From contig WGMD01000002.1 of NCBI GenBank assembly GCA_016125255.1, forward strand, positions 372,001-436,000: a DNA stretch of 64,000 nt, read 5' to 3'. This document shows, one piece after another, positions 17,259 through 26,232 of the stretch. This DNA comes from Planctomycetota bacterium (GTDB taxonomy: Bacteria; Planctomycetota; Phycisphaerae; Phycisphaerales; Zrk34). Position 1 is the first letter of the stretch; each line of letters begins with the position of its first letter. Below the pieces are notes generated by a model, which did not search any database, was not told where the DNA came from, and saw only the letters and a program-made list of their open reading frames with translations. The position numbers and the translations under genes are program-made.

Positions 17259-17587
17259 ACCGGCGACGGATTCCGCACAGGCGCGTCGCAAAACGCGCAT
17301 GGGCGTGACCGAAGCGCGCACGGGGCGGGCAGGCGGGGTCGGAGATGGAAGAGCGGCGGGGTTTTTGAGCGATGGAGCGGGGTCGGGCGGCGGGAAATCG
17401 GGCGGGCTGTGCGCACCGGGCGCGCAGTGCCTCGGCGGTGCGCGCGTAAAGCGAGGATGATGCGGGGATATGAACGATGAGGCGGGCACGGGCGGGTTGG
17501 CGGGGGCGGGTGCGCCGGTGCGCGGGGGTTTGGGAATGTGAGGAGCGGGCGGGACAATGGGGGGCGGCGGGGCTACACTGGCCCCCG
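17259..17587. other. G-rich intergenic stretch
   Basis: About 330 bases between vsr and the pseudouridine synthase, strongly purine/G-biased on the plus strand. Short motifs such as GCGCACGGG and GCGCACCGGGCGCGC resemble those in the intergenic stretch at 43860-44030. Several frames are open only because of composition. No gene is supported. Confidence 0.5.
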
Positions 17588-18409
17588 ATGAAACGTCAAT
17601 CACGAAACAAGCGGGCGGGGCGGGCTTCGGATGATCCGTTGCGGGATGCGTCGCGGGGGGTGCGGCTGCATAAGGCGCTGGCGGATGCGGGGGTCGGGTC
17701 GCGGCGGGCTTGCGAGGCGATGATCGATGAGCGGCGGGTGACGGTCAACGGGCGCGTCATCGATTTCAAGCCGGTGTTTGTCGATCCCAACGAGGACAAG
17801 ATCACGATCGACGGCGTGCCGCTGGCGAAACCGCGGCGGGCGTCGCATCTGTATCTGATGATCAACAAGCCGAGCGGCGTCATCTGCACCAACAGCGACG
17901 AGCTGGGCCGGCGGCGGATCGTCGATCTGGTGCCGCACGACAAGCGGCTCTTTTGCGTGGGCCGGCTCGACGCCGACTCGACCGGGCTGGTGCTGCTCAC
18001 CGATGACGGCGATCTGGCCAATCACCTGACCCATCCGCGCTACGAGATCGCCAAGACGTACGAAGTCACGATCAACGGCCTGCTGGAGGCGGATCAGGTG
18101 GAGAAACTGCGGCGGGGGATTCATCTGGCGGACCGGACGGGGCAGACGGTCAAGGCGTCGGCGGAGTCGATCGACGTGAAGGCGCGCGATCGTGAACGGA
18201 CACGGTTGACGATCACGCTGCGCGAAGGCCGCAATCGCGAGATTCGCCGGATGCTTGCGCGGCTCGGTTTCAAGGTGAAGCGGCTCAAGCGGACGGCACT
18301 GGGCCCGCTCAATTTGAAGGGGGTCGCCGTCGGCGGATGGCGGGCGTTAACGAATATCGAAGTGAACATGCTCCGCCGCGTCGCAAAGGCGGCGGAGAAG
18401 CGGCTGTGA
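17588..18409 (+). CDS. rluB: 23S rRNA pseudouridine synthase, RsuA/RluB family
   Basis: 273 residues from ATG 17588. N-terminal S4 RNA-binding domain at about 25-70 (VRLHKALADAGVGSRRACEA, then MIDERRVTVNG). The catalytic domain carries GRLDADSTGLVLLTDDGDLA with the catalytic Asp, the HPRYEIAKTYEV segment, and REGRNREIRRMLARLGFKV near the end. Domain order and length fit RluB/RsuA-type enzymes that make pseudouridine in rRNA stem-loops. RluB versus RluE/RsuA cannot be settled by eye. Monocistronic, convergent with the ACT-domain gene. Confidence 0.9.
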   Translation: MKRQSRNKRAGRASDDPLRDASRGVRLHKALADAGVGSRRACEAMIDERRVTVNGRVIDFKPVFVDPNEDKITIDGVPLAKPRRASHLYLMINKPSGVICTNSDELGRRRIVDLVPHDKRLFCVGRLDADSTGLVLLTDDGDLANHLTHPRYEIAKTYEVTINGLLEADQVEKLRRGIHLADRTGQTVKASAESIDVKARDRERTRLTITLREGRNREIRRMLARLGFKVKRLKRTALGPLNLKGVAVGGWRALTNIEVNMLRRVAKAAEKRL

Positions 18410-18415
18410 ACGACA

Positions 18416-18429
18416 AGCCGCTTGCGGCT
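18416..18429. repeat. REP-like palindrome between convergent genes
   Basis: AGCCGCTTGCGGCT, the same core as at 1592, 41943 and 59589. It lies between the stops of two convergent genes and could help end both transcripts. Confidence 0.55.
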
Positions 18430-18439
18430 CAGCAATCAT

Positions 18440-18988
18440 TCACGACTGCGCCGTCGCGTTTTCGCCGAGGGTCAGGTCGACCATGAGTTCATCGGCAATT
18501 TTTTCGAGGGCGTCGTGGAGTTCAGCGGTGGTGACGGAGGCGGGGATTTCGAGGCGGGCGGTGCATTTGAAAAGGGTTTCGCCGGTCATCGGGGCGCTGA
18601 GGCATTGCGTGGCGAGTTCTTCGACGTTGACGCCGCGGGAGGCGAGGGCGGCGGCGATCTGCCGGACGATACCGGGGCGGTCCTGCCCGAGGAGTTCGAG
18701 ATGCATGGTGCGAGCGTCGGGCGCGGGGGCGACGGCGGCGGGCTGATCGTCGCCGGTGTCGACGCTGACGCGCAGTCCGCCGGCGGCAAGGGCCTTGAGC
18801 GCGACGGTGAGCGCGTCGACCTGCGGCGCGGGGACATGGACGCGCAGAATCCCGGTGAATTTCCCGGCCATTCGGGCCATGCGGCTTTCGAGCCAGTTGC
18901 CTTCATGTGCGGCGATGGTGCGGGAGAGGGCTTCGACGAGGCCGGGGCGATCGGGGCCGATGAGGGTCAGTACGAGCGTCGTGGGCAT
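18440..18988 (-). CDS. ACT-domain protein, GcvR-like
   Basis: 182 residues with two ACT domains in tandem. The first spans about 4-80 (LVLTLIGPDRPGLVEALSRT) and the second about 92-165 (MHLELLGQDRPGIVRQIAAA, then LASRGVNVEELATQC), each with the DRPG turn typical of amino-acid-binding ACT domains. This is the architecture of the glycine cleavage system repressor GcvR and its relatives. No DNA-binding domain is present, so it would act through a protein partner or as a small-molecule sensor. No glycine genes are nearby, so the assignment is by domain order only. Confidence 0.85.
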   Translation of the reverse strand: MPTTLVLTLIGPDRPGLVEALSRTIAAHEGNWLESRMARMAGKFTGILRVHVPAPQVDALTVALKALAAGGLRVSVDTGDDQPAAVAPAPDARTMHLELLGQDRPGIVRQIAAALASRGVNVEELATQCLSAPMTGETLFKCTARLEIPASVTTAELHDALEKIADELMVDLTLGENATAQS

Positions 18989-19146
18989 GCGGGCCTCCTC
19001 GCGTGTGATGATGAGGGCAGTATATCCGCGTATCGTTCAATTCGCCGGGACTCGTGGCGTGCGTCGCGCTAGGATCAGACAAGGTCGCGGCAGGCGACCG
19101 GCGCGTGCCGCGTCATCCGTGCAACGCTCAGCTCACGGAGGCCGTC

Positions 19147-19620
19147 ATGCCCACCAATCAGCTCAAGTCGTTTCTCGATCAGCACAACATCAAGTACGTC
19201 ACGATCAGCCACTCCCCCGCTTACACCGCGCAGCAGGTCGCCGCCCGCGCGCACGTGTGCGGGCGCGAGCTGGCCAAGACGGTCGTCATCAAAGTGGACG
19301 GCAGGATGGCGATGGTCGTGCTCCCCGCCCCGATGCGCATCGACTTCGAATTGCTGCGCCAGGCCACCGGCGCGGAGCATCTGGCCCTCGCGGACGAATC
19401 GGAATTCGCGGAGCGCTTCCCCAACTGCGAAGTCGGTGCGATGCCCCCGTTCGGCAACCTCTACGGCCTGCCCGTCTATGTCGCGGCCAGTCTGACCGAC
19501 GACACGGAGATCGTCTTCAACGCCGGTTCGCACACGGAGCTGATCCGCATGTATTACGCGGATTTCGAGCGGCTTGTCGAACCGCGGGTCGTGCACGTCG
19601 CCTCGCACGCCGGCGCCTGA
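19147..19620 (+). CDS. YbaK/ProX-family aminoacyl-tRNA deacylase
   Basis: 157 residues from ATG 19147, with GGAG upstream (CTCACGGAGGCCGTC); an upstream in-frame start lacks support. One YbaK/prolyl-tRNA editing domain. Landmarks are [20 protein letters not shown], the Lys of [12 protein letters not shown], and [20 protein letters not shown] with the GxxPPFG loop. Proteins of this size hydrolyse mischarged tRNAs such as Ala- or Cys-tRNA(Pro) in trans. The exact tRNA substrate cannot be inferred here. Confidence 0.9.
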   Translation: MPTNQLKSFLDQHNIKYVTISHSPAYTAQQVAARAHVCGRELAKTVVIKVDGRMAMVVLPAPMRIDFELLRQATGAEHLALADESEFAERFPNCEVGAMPPFGNLYGLPVYVAASLTDDTEIVFNAGSHTELIRMYYADFERLVEPRVVHVASHAGA

Positions 19621-19637
19621 CGCATCGCCCGCCCGGT

Positions 19638-20357
19638 TCACTCGCCCATCAGTTCCTTGACGCTCGGCTCGATGGCGTCCGCCCAGATCTGATAGCCCTT
19701 GCCGTTGGGGTGCAGCAGGTCGGGCATGATCTCCTTCGAGAGCGTGCCGTCGGCTCCGAGGAACTTGTCGTTGATGTTCAGGTAGTGAATCATCTTCCCG
19801 TCATCGAGCTTGGCGATGATGGCGTTGACCGCTTCGTTCTTCTTGCGAAGCCCGTCCTCGTTATTCGCCCCGCGCGGGAAAATCGCCAGCAGCAATATCT
19901 TCGTGTTCGGCAGTTTCTCCCGCAGCAGATTCACAATCGCCGTCACACCCTCAGCCGTCTGCTCCGGCGTGTTGTCGCGGGCGTTGTTGGTCCCGATCAT
20001 GATGACGGCGAGCTTGGGGGAGATGCCTTCGATGTTGCCGTTCTGAAGGCGCCAAAGGACATGTTGCGTGCGGTCGCCGCCGATGCCGAGGTTGACGGCA
20101 TGCCGCGGCGCGTAGTACTTGGCCCATATTTCGCGCCCGCCGCCTTCCCAGCCGTGCGTGATCGAATCGCCGATCATGAGCATGTCGACGTTGCCCTGCT
20201 TGACGCGGGCGTTGAACGACTCGTGCCGGGCCATCCACTTCGCATCGCGCGGCGCCGGCACGATGGCGGAGTTCTTGGCGTCCTCCGCAATGACCGCCGC
20301 CGCCATCGATCCGACCAATACCAGAAACGCCATGCGCATCCGCGTCCGATTCAACAT
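19638..20357 (-). CDS. secreted SGNH/GDSL hydrolase
   Basis: 239 residues from ATG 20357, with AAGGAG 7 bases upstream. Signal peptide at about 1-24 ending in IAEDA. SGNH blocks: [12 protein letters not shown] (catalytic Ser), GIGGDRT (Gly), [10 protein letters not shown] (Asn) and [10 protein letters not shown] (Asp-x-x-His). It is closest in layout to PAF-acetylhydrolase beta-subunit-like esterases, which in planctomycetes often deacetylate polysaccharides. Substrate not identifiable. Convergent with the YbaK gene, 17 bases apart. Confidence 0.92.
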   Translation of the reverse strand: MLNRTRMRMAFLVLVGSMAAAVIAEDAKNSAIVPAPRDAKWMARHESFNARVKQGNVDMLMIGDSITHGWEGGGREIWAKYYAPRHAVNLGIGGDRTQHVLWRLQNGNIEGISPKLAVIMIGTNNARDNTPEQTAEGVTAIVNLLREKLPNTKILLLAIFPRGANNEDGLRKKNEAVNAIIAKLDDGKMIHYLNINDKFLGADGTLSKEIMPDLLHPNGKGYQIWADAIEPSVKELMGE

Positions 20358-20416
20358 GCGATTGCTCCTTGAAGGGGGTCGCATGAGCATACCGGCGGCG
20401 CGAACGAGCCGTCAAT

Positions 20417-21451
20417 TCACGCTCCCGGCGCGAACTGGTTGATGCGGTCGATGAGCAGTCGGAGCCGGCCGAATTTGCGGCGGACGAAGTGGAAACTCAG
20501 CCGGGGCAACGCCGTCTCCACCGACTCGCCCTCCAGCGCGCCCGTCTGTTCGATGCGGCCCGACGCCACCAGGTCGCCGAATTCCGCGTTGAGCTGCTCC
20601 AGGTGCGTAGGATCGAGCGCATGACGCATGCGGATGACGAACTGATCGCCCACATAGCGCGACGAATGATAGTTGCGGTAGAACTCGACGACATGCTGCG
20701 CCGCGGCGATCGGGTCGTTGAAAAGATGGTACAGATGCAGGTCTTCGGGGCTGATGAGTTTCCGCGCCAGAAGCGTGTCACGGATGTACACATCCAGATG
20801 CGCGAAGTAGTCGCTCTCCGGCGGCTCGACCATGACGACGGGAATGATCGGCGCCTTGCCGGTCTGGATCAGCGTGATGACTTCGAAGGCCTCGTCGAGC
20901 GTGCCGAACCCGCCGGGGAAGAGCGCCAGCGCGTCGGCCTGCGAGACGAACATGAGCTTGCGCGTGAAGAAGTAGCGGAAGGTCACCAGCTTGTCATCGC
21001 CGGCGATGATGTCGTTGGCGTTGGTTTCAAAGGGCAGACGGATGGAGACGCCGAACGATTTGTCCCGGCCGGCGCCTTCGTGACCGGCCCGCATGATGCC
21101 GTCGCCGGCGCCGGTGATGATCATCCATTCGTGCTCGGCCATGGCGCGGGCGAAGCGGCGGCAGGCGTCGTAGTCGTGATGATCGAATGGCGTGCGCGCC
21201 GAGCCGAATATCGAAATCTTCCGCTGCCCCGTGTACGGACGGAACACGGTCATGGCGTAACGCAATTCGCGCAGCGAGCGGGAAATGAGCTTCAGTTCGC
21301 CGGTGTGGGCCTCGTCGCCGATGAGGCGCAGGGCGGACTGCATGATCTCGCGCACGAGCTGACCGGACATGGCGTCGGGGTCGGCTCCGAAGAGACGGAG
21401 GAGTTCATCGAGTTTGTTCAAAACATCAGGATCGCGCGAAGACTGCTTCAT
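20417..21451 (-). CDS. LOG-family (lysine decarboxylase-like) Rossmann-fold protein
   Basis: 344 residues from ATG 21451 (an in-frame TTG lies four codons upstream). The N-terminal ~75 residues are helical and extra compared with short LOG proteins. The core has KISIFGSARTPFDHHDYDAC, then WMIITGAGDGIMRAGHEGAG and the diagnostic FPGGFGTLDEAFE, as in TIGR00730-like phosphoribohydrolases. The family includes cytokinin-activating LOG enzymes and the nucleotide hydrolase PpnN (YgdH). The longer N-terminus and a C-terminal extension of about 110 residues make it nearer to the PpnN-like type. Role probably in nucleotide turnover. Confidence 0.85.
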   Translation of the reverse strand: MKQSSRDPDVLNKLDELLRLFGADPDAMSGQLVREIMQSALRLIGDEAHTGELKLISRSLRELRYAMTVFRPYTGQRKISIFGSARTPFDHHDYDACRRFARAMAEHEWMIITGAGDGIMRAGHEGAGRDKSFGVSIRLPFETNANDIIAGDDKLVTFRYFFTRKLMFVSQADALALFPGGFGTLDEAFEVITLIQTGKAPIIPVVMVEPPESDYFAHLDVYIRDTLLARKLISPEDLHLYHLFNDPIAAAQHVVEFYRNYHSSRYVGDQFVIRMRHALDPTHLEQLNAEFGDLVASGRIEQTGALEGESVETALPRLSFHFVRRKFGRLRLLIDRINQFAPGA

Positions 21452-21491
21452 GGGGATATTCAATGGGATGGTGAAGGAAACTGCAAGAACG

Positions 21492-24400
21492 TCAGGGCGT
21501 GGTGGGGACGGCGGCGTCGCCGTTGGCCGGGCTCTCCTCGCCGAACACGTCGCGCCACGCCTTGGCCACGCCGCTGAATTGCTCGACCTTCGTTTGCGGG
21601 CGGTCGATCGAGCCCGTGATGTGCAGGGTCATGAGCTGATTGCGGAACCCGTCGACGAGTTCGGTGAACGGCCCGAGCTTGAGGCCCTTGGGATTGGAGC
21701 TCGTCAGCGACAGGTCCAGCACGCCCGACGGATACTGCATCATGCCCGACCCGGCGAGCCGCATCGTCGGCGAAGCCAGATCGATGCGTTCGAAGACGAA
21801 TCGCCCGTCGCGCACGTAGTAGCTCACCAGCGCCTGCTGGAACGGATCGTTGACCGGCAGCGCCAGGTGCGACACCTTGAGGATGCCCACCGCCAGCGGC
21901 AGGCCGTACAACTCCGCATCGCGCACCATCAGCTCGCCGCGTCCGCGCAGGCGCGTCGCATCGCGCCACGAACCTTCCAGCGACAGCGACGCCGACAAGC
22001 GACCCGCCATCGGTTTCGCCGCCGTGCCGTCGGGCGCGGGGGTCGCCGGCTCGGTGACGAGGTCGGCGAGATTGGCTTCAGAGAGCATGAGCTGGAACTG
22101 ATATCCGCCGCGCGCCATGTTGAACCATCCGCTGCCGCCGAGCTGCCCTTCGCCGCAGGTCGCGCGAAGCTGCGGGATCGCGATCTGCTCCCCGCCGTCC
22201 TTGTTGGCCATCGCCAGCGTCAGATCGCCGATGGCCCGGCCGGCGGCGTTGAGCTGCTTGGCGGCAAGCCCGAGGTTGACCGTGGGCCAGCGTGCGTCGT
22301 GCGCCGTGTGCGCGTCGATCGCCAGCGAGCCGTCGAAGTGCGTGATGGGCACACCCAATTGCATCGACGCATCCGAAAGCGTCAGCTCGCCGGCCGCTTC
22401 GAGACTGTTCCCCTCCGTCGCGCCGGGCTGATAGTGCAGCCGCGACAAATTCAGGTCGTACCGCCCCGCGATCTTGAGCCCGTCGATGACATCCATCACC
22501 ATCGGCGGCGCCAGCGCCCGGACCGTCGATGTCACCCGATCGCCCTTGAGCCGCAGCTTCAGATCGCTTTCGGTCGTGACCGTATTGATCTTAACGTGTC
22601 CGCTAAGGTTGAACTCGCCCGCGTCGAAGTCGCCCTCCAGCGCGTCGATTTCGACAAGCTGGGGCGTCACGATGAGCCGCCCGGTCGTCTTCGTCAGTGC
22701 GACGCGCTGATCATGAAAGTCGAAGCTCAGCGATGACGGGCGCAGCTCCAGCCGGTAATCGTTGGGCTTGCCCGCTTCGGTGCGATAGGTCACTTCGCCG
22801 TCGAAGCGTCCCGCCGGCTTGATCGTCGCCCAGAAATCGTTGAGCGCCTTGGGGGTTTCGACCACGGGGCTGATCAGGTCAAGCACGGGATCCTCGAACT
22901 TCAAGCCGCGCACCGATGCGGTCATGTCCATGCGTGACGCATCGGCGCTGGGCCACTGCGCCGAGCCGCGCAGTTCGACCGTGCCGTCGTCGTGATGCGC
23001 GGTCAGGTGATCGATCGTCATGCCGTGCAGCGCGAGCTTGAGCATGCCGTTGATGTCGGAAAGCTTGTACTGTCCGCTGCCGGGCGCGGCGGTGACGTCG
23101 GCGACGTCGACCTGCATGTCGATGTCGATCTTGTCCTCATCGTTGCGGAGAATCCGCCCCGCCACGTCGACCTTCCCGCCCAGCCGCATGCGGCGAAGCC
23201 ATTGGTCCTGCGGCTTGGGAATGGCGGCGAAAAGCAGATCGTCCAGCGGCAATCCCGCCGCCGTCAGACGCATCTTCGGCACGATGCGGTGTCCGTTCGC
23301 CTCGCTGCCGCGCTCCACATCACCCACGAGCCCGCCCATGCCCCCGTGCAAGCCCTCCGCGGAAAAGTGATCGAAGGTGATGAGCGTCGGCGTGATGATC
23401 AGCCGGCCCTCCCGCACGCGGATCGGATACGGAAAATACTCGAACACGACGTTCGCTTCCGTCATCTCGACGGACATGTCCATCGACATTTTGTGCCGGG
23501 GCCCGAATGGGCGGGTGACTTTGACGATGGCGTTTCCGCGCCCGCCCAGATCGTACACCGGCAGCGCGAGGCGCTTGTCGACCTCATCCAGATCGCGCTT
23601 CAATTCCGCCGTCTGCTCCGCGTCCGTGTCGCCCAGATCGGCGATCCTGCGGGCGATGCGGTCGCGGGCCTGATCGTCGACGGCGTGCTGGGCGCTGGTG
23701 ACGAAATGACCTTCGGCGAGCAGGCGCTGATAGGCCGGCTCATTGAAGAACATGTCAAACCCGTCGGAGGATTTGTCGGGCAGGGCGTCGCGCAGCTCGC
23801 GGTCAAAAGGAATGTTGACGGCGGTGACGGTCAGGTTGATGGCGGCGTCTGCGGAGGGCGGGCCGATGATGCCGGTGATCGTGGCGTGACCGCCGCCGGG
23901 CGTGTCGCCGGTGAGCTGTTTGACCTCGATCTGCTGGGAGTTAAAGGTGATGAGCCCGCGGCAGTGCGTCAATTCGTAGGGGAATTTCTCAAAGTGGCCG
24001 TGACTGTCGTACGCCGGGTTGTTCGGATCGAGCAGCGTCAGATCCGCCGGCTTGAGCGTCCCGGCGGGGTAAAGCTCCTGCACGAGTTCTCGCCCGGTGA
24101 GAATCTTCGAAAGCCCGTCATAGGCGATCTTCCCGCCGCTCTCGGAGCGCTCGAGCTTGAGTGAGACGCGCATCCAGCCCACCGGCGAGAGCATCTGGAA
24201 AATCCGCAGAACCTGCGGCGGCATCGCCACCAGATACACCGGCTTCTCGGGAATACGGAACGGGCGCGTTTCCAGAGCGAGCGTGAACGGCGCGTCCTTC
24301 GAGTAGCCGTTAAGCTGCCCGTTGATGCGGTACTGGAGCCCTTCGATCGTGCCGACGAGGTCTTCGACGATGACCTTCTGATTGTCGAAGTGGAACGTGC

Positions 24401-25325
24401 CGGAGACGTCGGTCATGCGGGCGCGGTAGCCCTCGGTGCCGAGCTGCGGGAGCGTCAGGGCGATGTTCTCAAAATGCACGTCCGCGCGGGGGCCGGTCTT
24501 TTCGTCGTAGTCGAAGCTGATATTGGGAATCGGTCCCGACGGCTCGAACATCTCCCACCATTTTCGAATCTGCCGCGGCATGACCGTCTGATGCGGGTTC
24601 ACGAAGGCCGTGCCCTCAAGCTGAACCGCCACTTCGAGCTTGTCCAGATCGAACCGCCCGCGCAGCGCCGGACTGTCAGCCCTATCGGGCCCTTCCGTCA
24701 CGACCTGCCCGCTGGCGTCGGCGAGCTTGTAAAGCTCAAAGTGGTAAAGCCCCGCCTGATCGACATCGGGGTTGAGCCGGCCCGCCACATCGAGGCCCCA
24801 CGACTGATACTTCCCGTTGTAGTACTCGCCGTACGCCACCCGCCCGTCGCGCACATACACGCGCGGCAGCTTGGGCATTTTGCCCGTGGGCTTGGCCTGC
24901 TTGAATTTCCGCAGAAGCTCGAAGTTGAACGTGTCCTCGCTGACCTGCGTGAGCGAGAGCGTCGGCTTCATCAGGATCATCTGCTGCGCTTCGAACTTGC
25001 CCTGCAAGAGCGCCCACGGATCGATGCGCAAGAGCGTCTGCTCCGCGCTGAAAAGCTCCGCCCCGCGATCGGTCATGCCCGGCACGGTCAGCCGCAGACC
25101 GCGCACGTCGATCGTCCCGTCCAAGGAGAAGTCCGCCGAGTCGATGTGGCAGTCCGCCCCGGTCATGGCGGTCAGAAGCTGACCGGCGTACATGGCGATG
25201 CGCTGCGGGCGCGACAGCCAGCAGTATCCGCCGACGAAGACGGCGCCGAACGTGACAAGGATGAGCGTCACCCACGTGCGCCACCGCCGCGGTCGCGCGA
25301 ATCGGCCGTGCAGATGTTTCCGCAT
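21492..25325 (-). CDS. very large AsmA-like membrane-anchored protein
   Basis: 1277 residues from ATG 25325 (a GGAGG lies 14 bases upstream, so an intermediate TTG start is possible). One N-terminal membrane anchor at about 16-38 (WVTLILVTFGAVFVGGYCWL). Everything after is an extended periplasmic beta-rich chain with repeated AsmA-type motifs such as GTIDVRGLRLTVPGM, DGRVAYGEYYNG, ITFDHFSAEGLHGGMGG and a C-terminal GDGRFVFERIDLASPTMRLA-like segment (here DGRFVFERIDLASPTMRLAG). This is the plan of AsmA/TamB/YhdP-like bridge proteins that help move phospholipids between the inner and outer membranes. Monocistronic. Confidence 0.85.
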   Translation of the reverse strand: MRKHLHGRFARPRRWRTWVTLILVTFGAVFVGGYCWLSRPQRIAMYAGQLLTAMTGADCHIDSADFSLDGTIDVRGLRLTVPGMTDRGAELFSAEQTLLRIDPWALLQGKFEAQQMILMKPTLSLTQVSEDTFNFELLRKFKQAKPTGKMPKLPRVYVRDGRVAYGEYYNGKYQSWGLDVAGRLNPDVDQAGLYHFELYKLADASGQVVTEGPDRADSPALRGRFDLDKLEVAVQLEGTAFVNPHQTVMPRQIRKWWEMFEPSGPIPNISFDYDEKTGPRADVHFENIALTLPQLGTEGYRARMTDVSGTFHFDNQKVIVEDLVGTIEGLQYRINGQLNGYSKDAPFTLALETRPFRIPEKPVYLVAMPPQVLRIFQMLSPVGWMRVSLKLERSESGGKIAYDGLSKILTGRELVQELYPAGTLKPADLTLLDPNNPAYDSHGHFEKFPYELTHCRGLITFNSQQIEVKQLTGDTPGGGHATITGIIGPPSADAAINLTVTAVNIPFDRELRDALPDKSSDGFDMFFNEPAYQRLLAEGHFVTSAQHAVDDQARDRIARRIADLGDTDAEQTAELKRDLDEVDKRLALPVYDLGGRGNAIVKVTRPFGPRHKMSMDMSVEMTEANVVFEYFPYPIRVREGRLIITPTLITFDHFSAEGLHGGMGGLVGDVERGSEANGHRIVPKMRLTAAGLPLDDLLFAAIPKPQDQWLRRMRLGGKVDVAGRILRNDEDKIDIDMQVDVADVTAAPGSGQYKLSDINGMLKLALHGMTIDHLTAHHDDGTVELRGSAQWPSADASRMDMTASVRGLKFEDPVLDLISPVVETPKALNDFWATIKPAGRFDGEVTYRTEAGKPNDYRLELRPSSLSFDFHDQRVALTKTTGRLIVTPQLVEIDALEGDFDAGEFNLSGHVKINTVTTESDLKLRLKGDRVTSTVRALAPPMVMDVIDGLKIAGRYDLNLSRLHYQPGATEGNSLEAAGELTLSDASMQLGVPITHFDGSLAIDAHTAHDARWPTVNLGLAAKQLNAAGRAIGDLTLAMANKDGGEQIAIPQLRATCGEGQLGGSGWFNMARGGYQFQLMLSEANLADLVTEPATPAPDGTAAKPMAGRLSASLSLEGSWRDATRLRGRGELMVRDAELYGLPLAVGILKVSHLALPVNDPFQQALVSYYVRDGRFVFERIDLASPTMRLAGSGMMQYPSGVLDLSLTSSNPKGLKLGPFTELVDGFRNQLMTLHITGSIDRPQTKVEQFSGVAKAWRDVFGEESPANGDAAVPTTP

Positions 25326-25665
25326 CAACAAGCCACGGACCTCCCTGGTCGATGGGGCTGCCTCCCACCACGATCGACAATCTTCATTATTGACCAGCCC
25401 AATGAACCAGTCACGAAAAATCCTTCGTTTGAGGCCCATTCGCGGGGTCTCACCGCCGCCATTTCATGTATCGGACGCCTTCGAACCCAACCCGCGACTT
25501 TCCCGGACGCGGTGACATTATCGGGCCCGCCCTGTTCGTGCATTACGATGTAAACCCCAATGAATAAGACACTTAATTTCAACCTATGCTACCGCATGGA
25601 AAAAATCTGCCTGAAGCGCGGCCGAAACGCCGGCGGGCTTACAACCTATAGGTGAGGCCTTGAAA

Positions 25666-26232
25666 ATGCACACGTCCGGCCAGAACGGCAACATGAACGA
25701 TGCGGACACGCAACAGCACGCCCTGTTCGTCGAGCGGTACGTGCGCGATCAGAACCGCGTCTACCGATACATCCTCACGCTCGTGCCCAACCGCACCGAG
25801 GCGGAGGAGCTTTTTCAGCAGACCTCGCTGACGCTCTGGCAACTGTGGCGCGAGTACGACGCCGCCCGCCCGTTCGTCCCCTGGGCCTGCGCCATCGCGC
25901 ATAACCACATCCGCAACTTCTTCCGCACCTACAAGGGCGATCGCAACATTCATCTGAGCGACAAGGTGATGGACCAGGTGGCGGCGGTGCGCCTCGCCAG
26001 CGAGGACGAACTGGAGGACCGCCGCGCGGCATTGACGCACTGCATCAGCAAACTCGACGAAGCGCAGCGCCGTCTGCTCGAACGGTGCTACGAGGCGAGC
26101 GAGCCGATCGCGCACGTGGCGGAGCAGTCGGGGATGAGCGCCAATGCGCTGTACAAGCTGCTGGGCCGCATTCGCCGGGCGCTGCATGAGTGCATCAATC
26201 GCACGCTCGACGCCCGGGAGGGTTCGGCATGA
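25666..26232 (+). CDS. ECF RNA polymerase sigma factor
   Basis: 188 residues from ATG 25666 (GAGG 8 bases upstream). Region 2 at about 20-85: FVERYVRDQNRVYRYILTLV, TEAEELFQQTSLTLWQLWRE and FVPWACAIAHNHIRNFFRTY. Region 4 at about 120-180: SKLDEAQRRLLERCYEASEP, then HVAEQSGMSANALYKLLGRI. It matches the Rhodopirellula/Verrucomicrobium ECF group (TIGR02989-like) that accompanies FecR-LamG genes. The stop overlaps the next gene as ATGA, so regulator and FecR protein are co-translated. The short motif CAACCTAT occurs twice upstream (about 25580 and 25643) and could be an autoregulatory element, but this is unproven. Confidence 0.93.
   Translation: MHTSGQNGNMNDADTQQHALFVERYVRDQNRVYRYILTLVPNRTEAEELFQQTSLTLWQLWREYDAARPFVPWACAIAHNHIRNFFRTYKGDRNIHLSDKVMDQVAAVRLASEDELEDRRAALTHCISKLDEAQRRLLERCYEASEPIAHVAEQSGMSANALYKLLGRIRRALHECINRTLDAREGSA

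Noticed and set aside
17477-17587. N-terminal extension of the pseudouridine synthase
   Set aside because: The extra codons are Arg/Gly-rich intergenic sequence; the family starts near the S4 domain and ATG 17588 fits.
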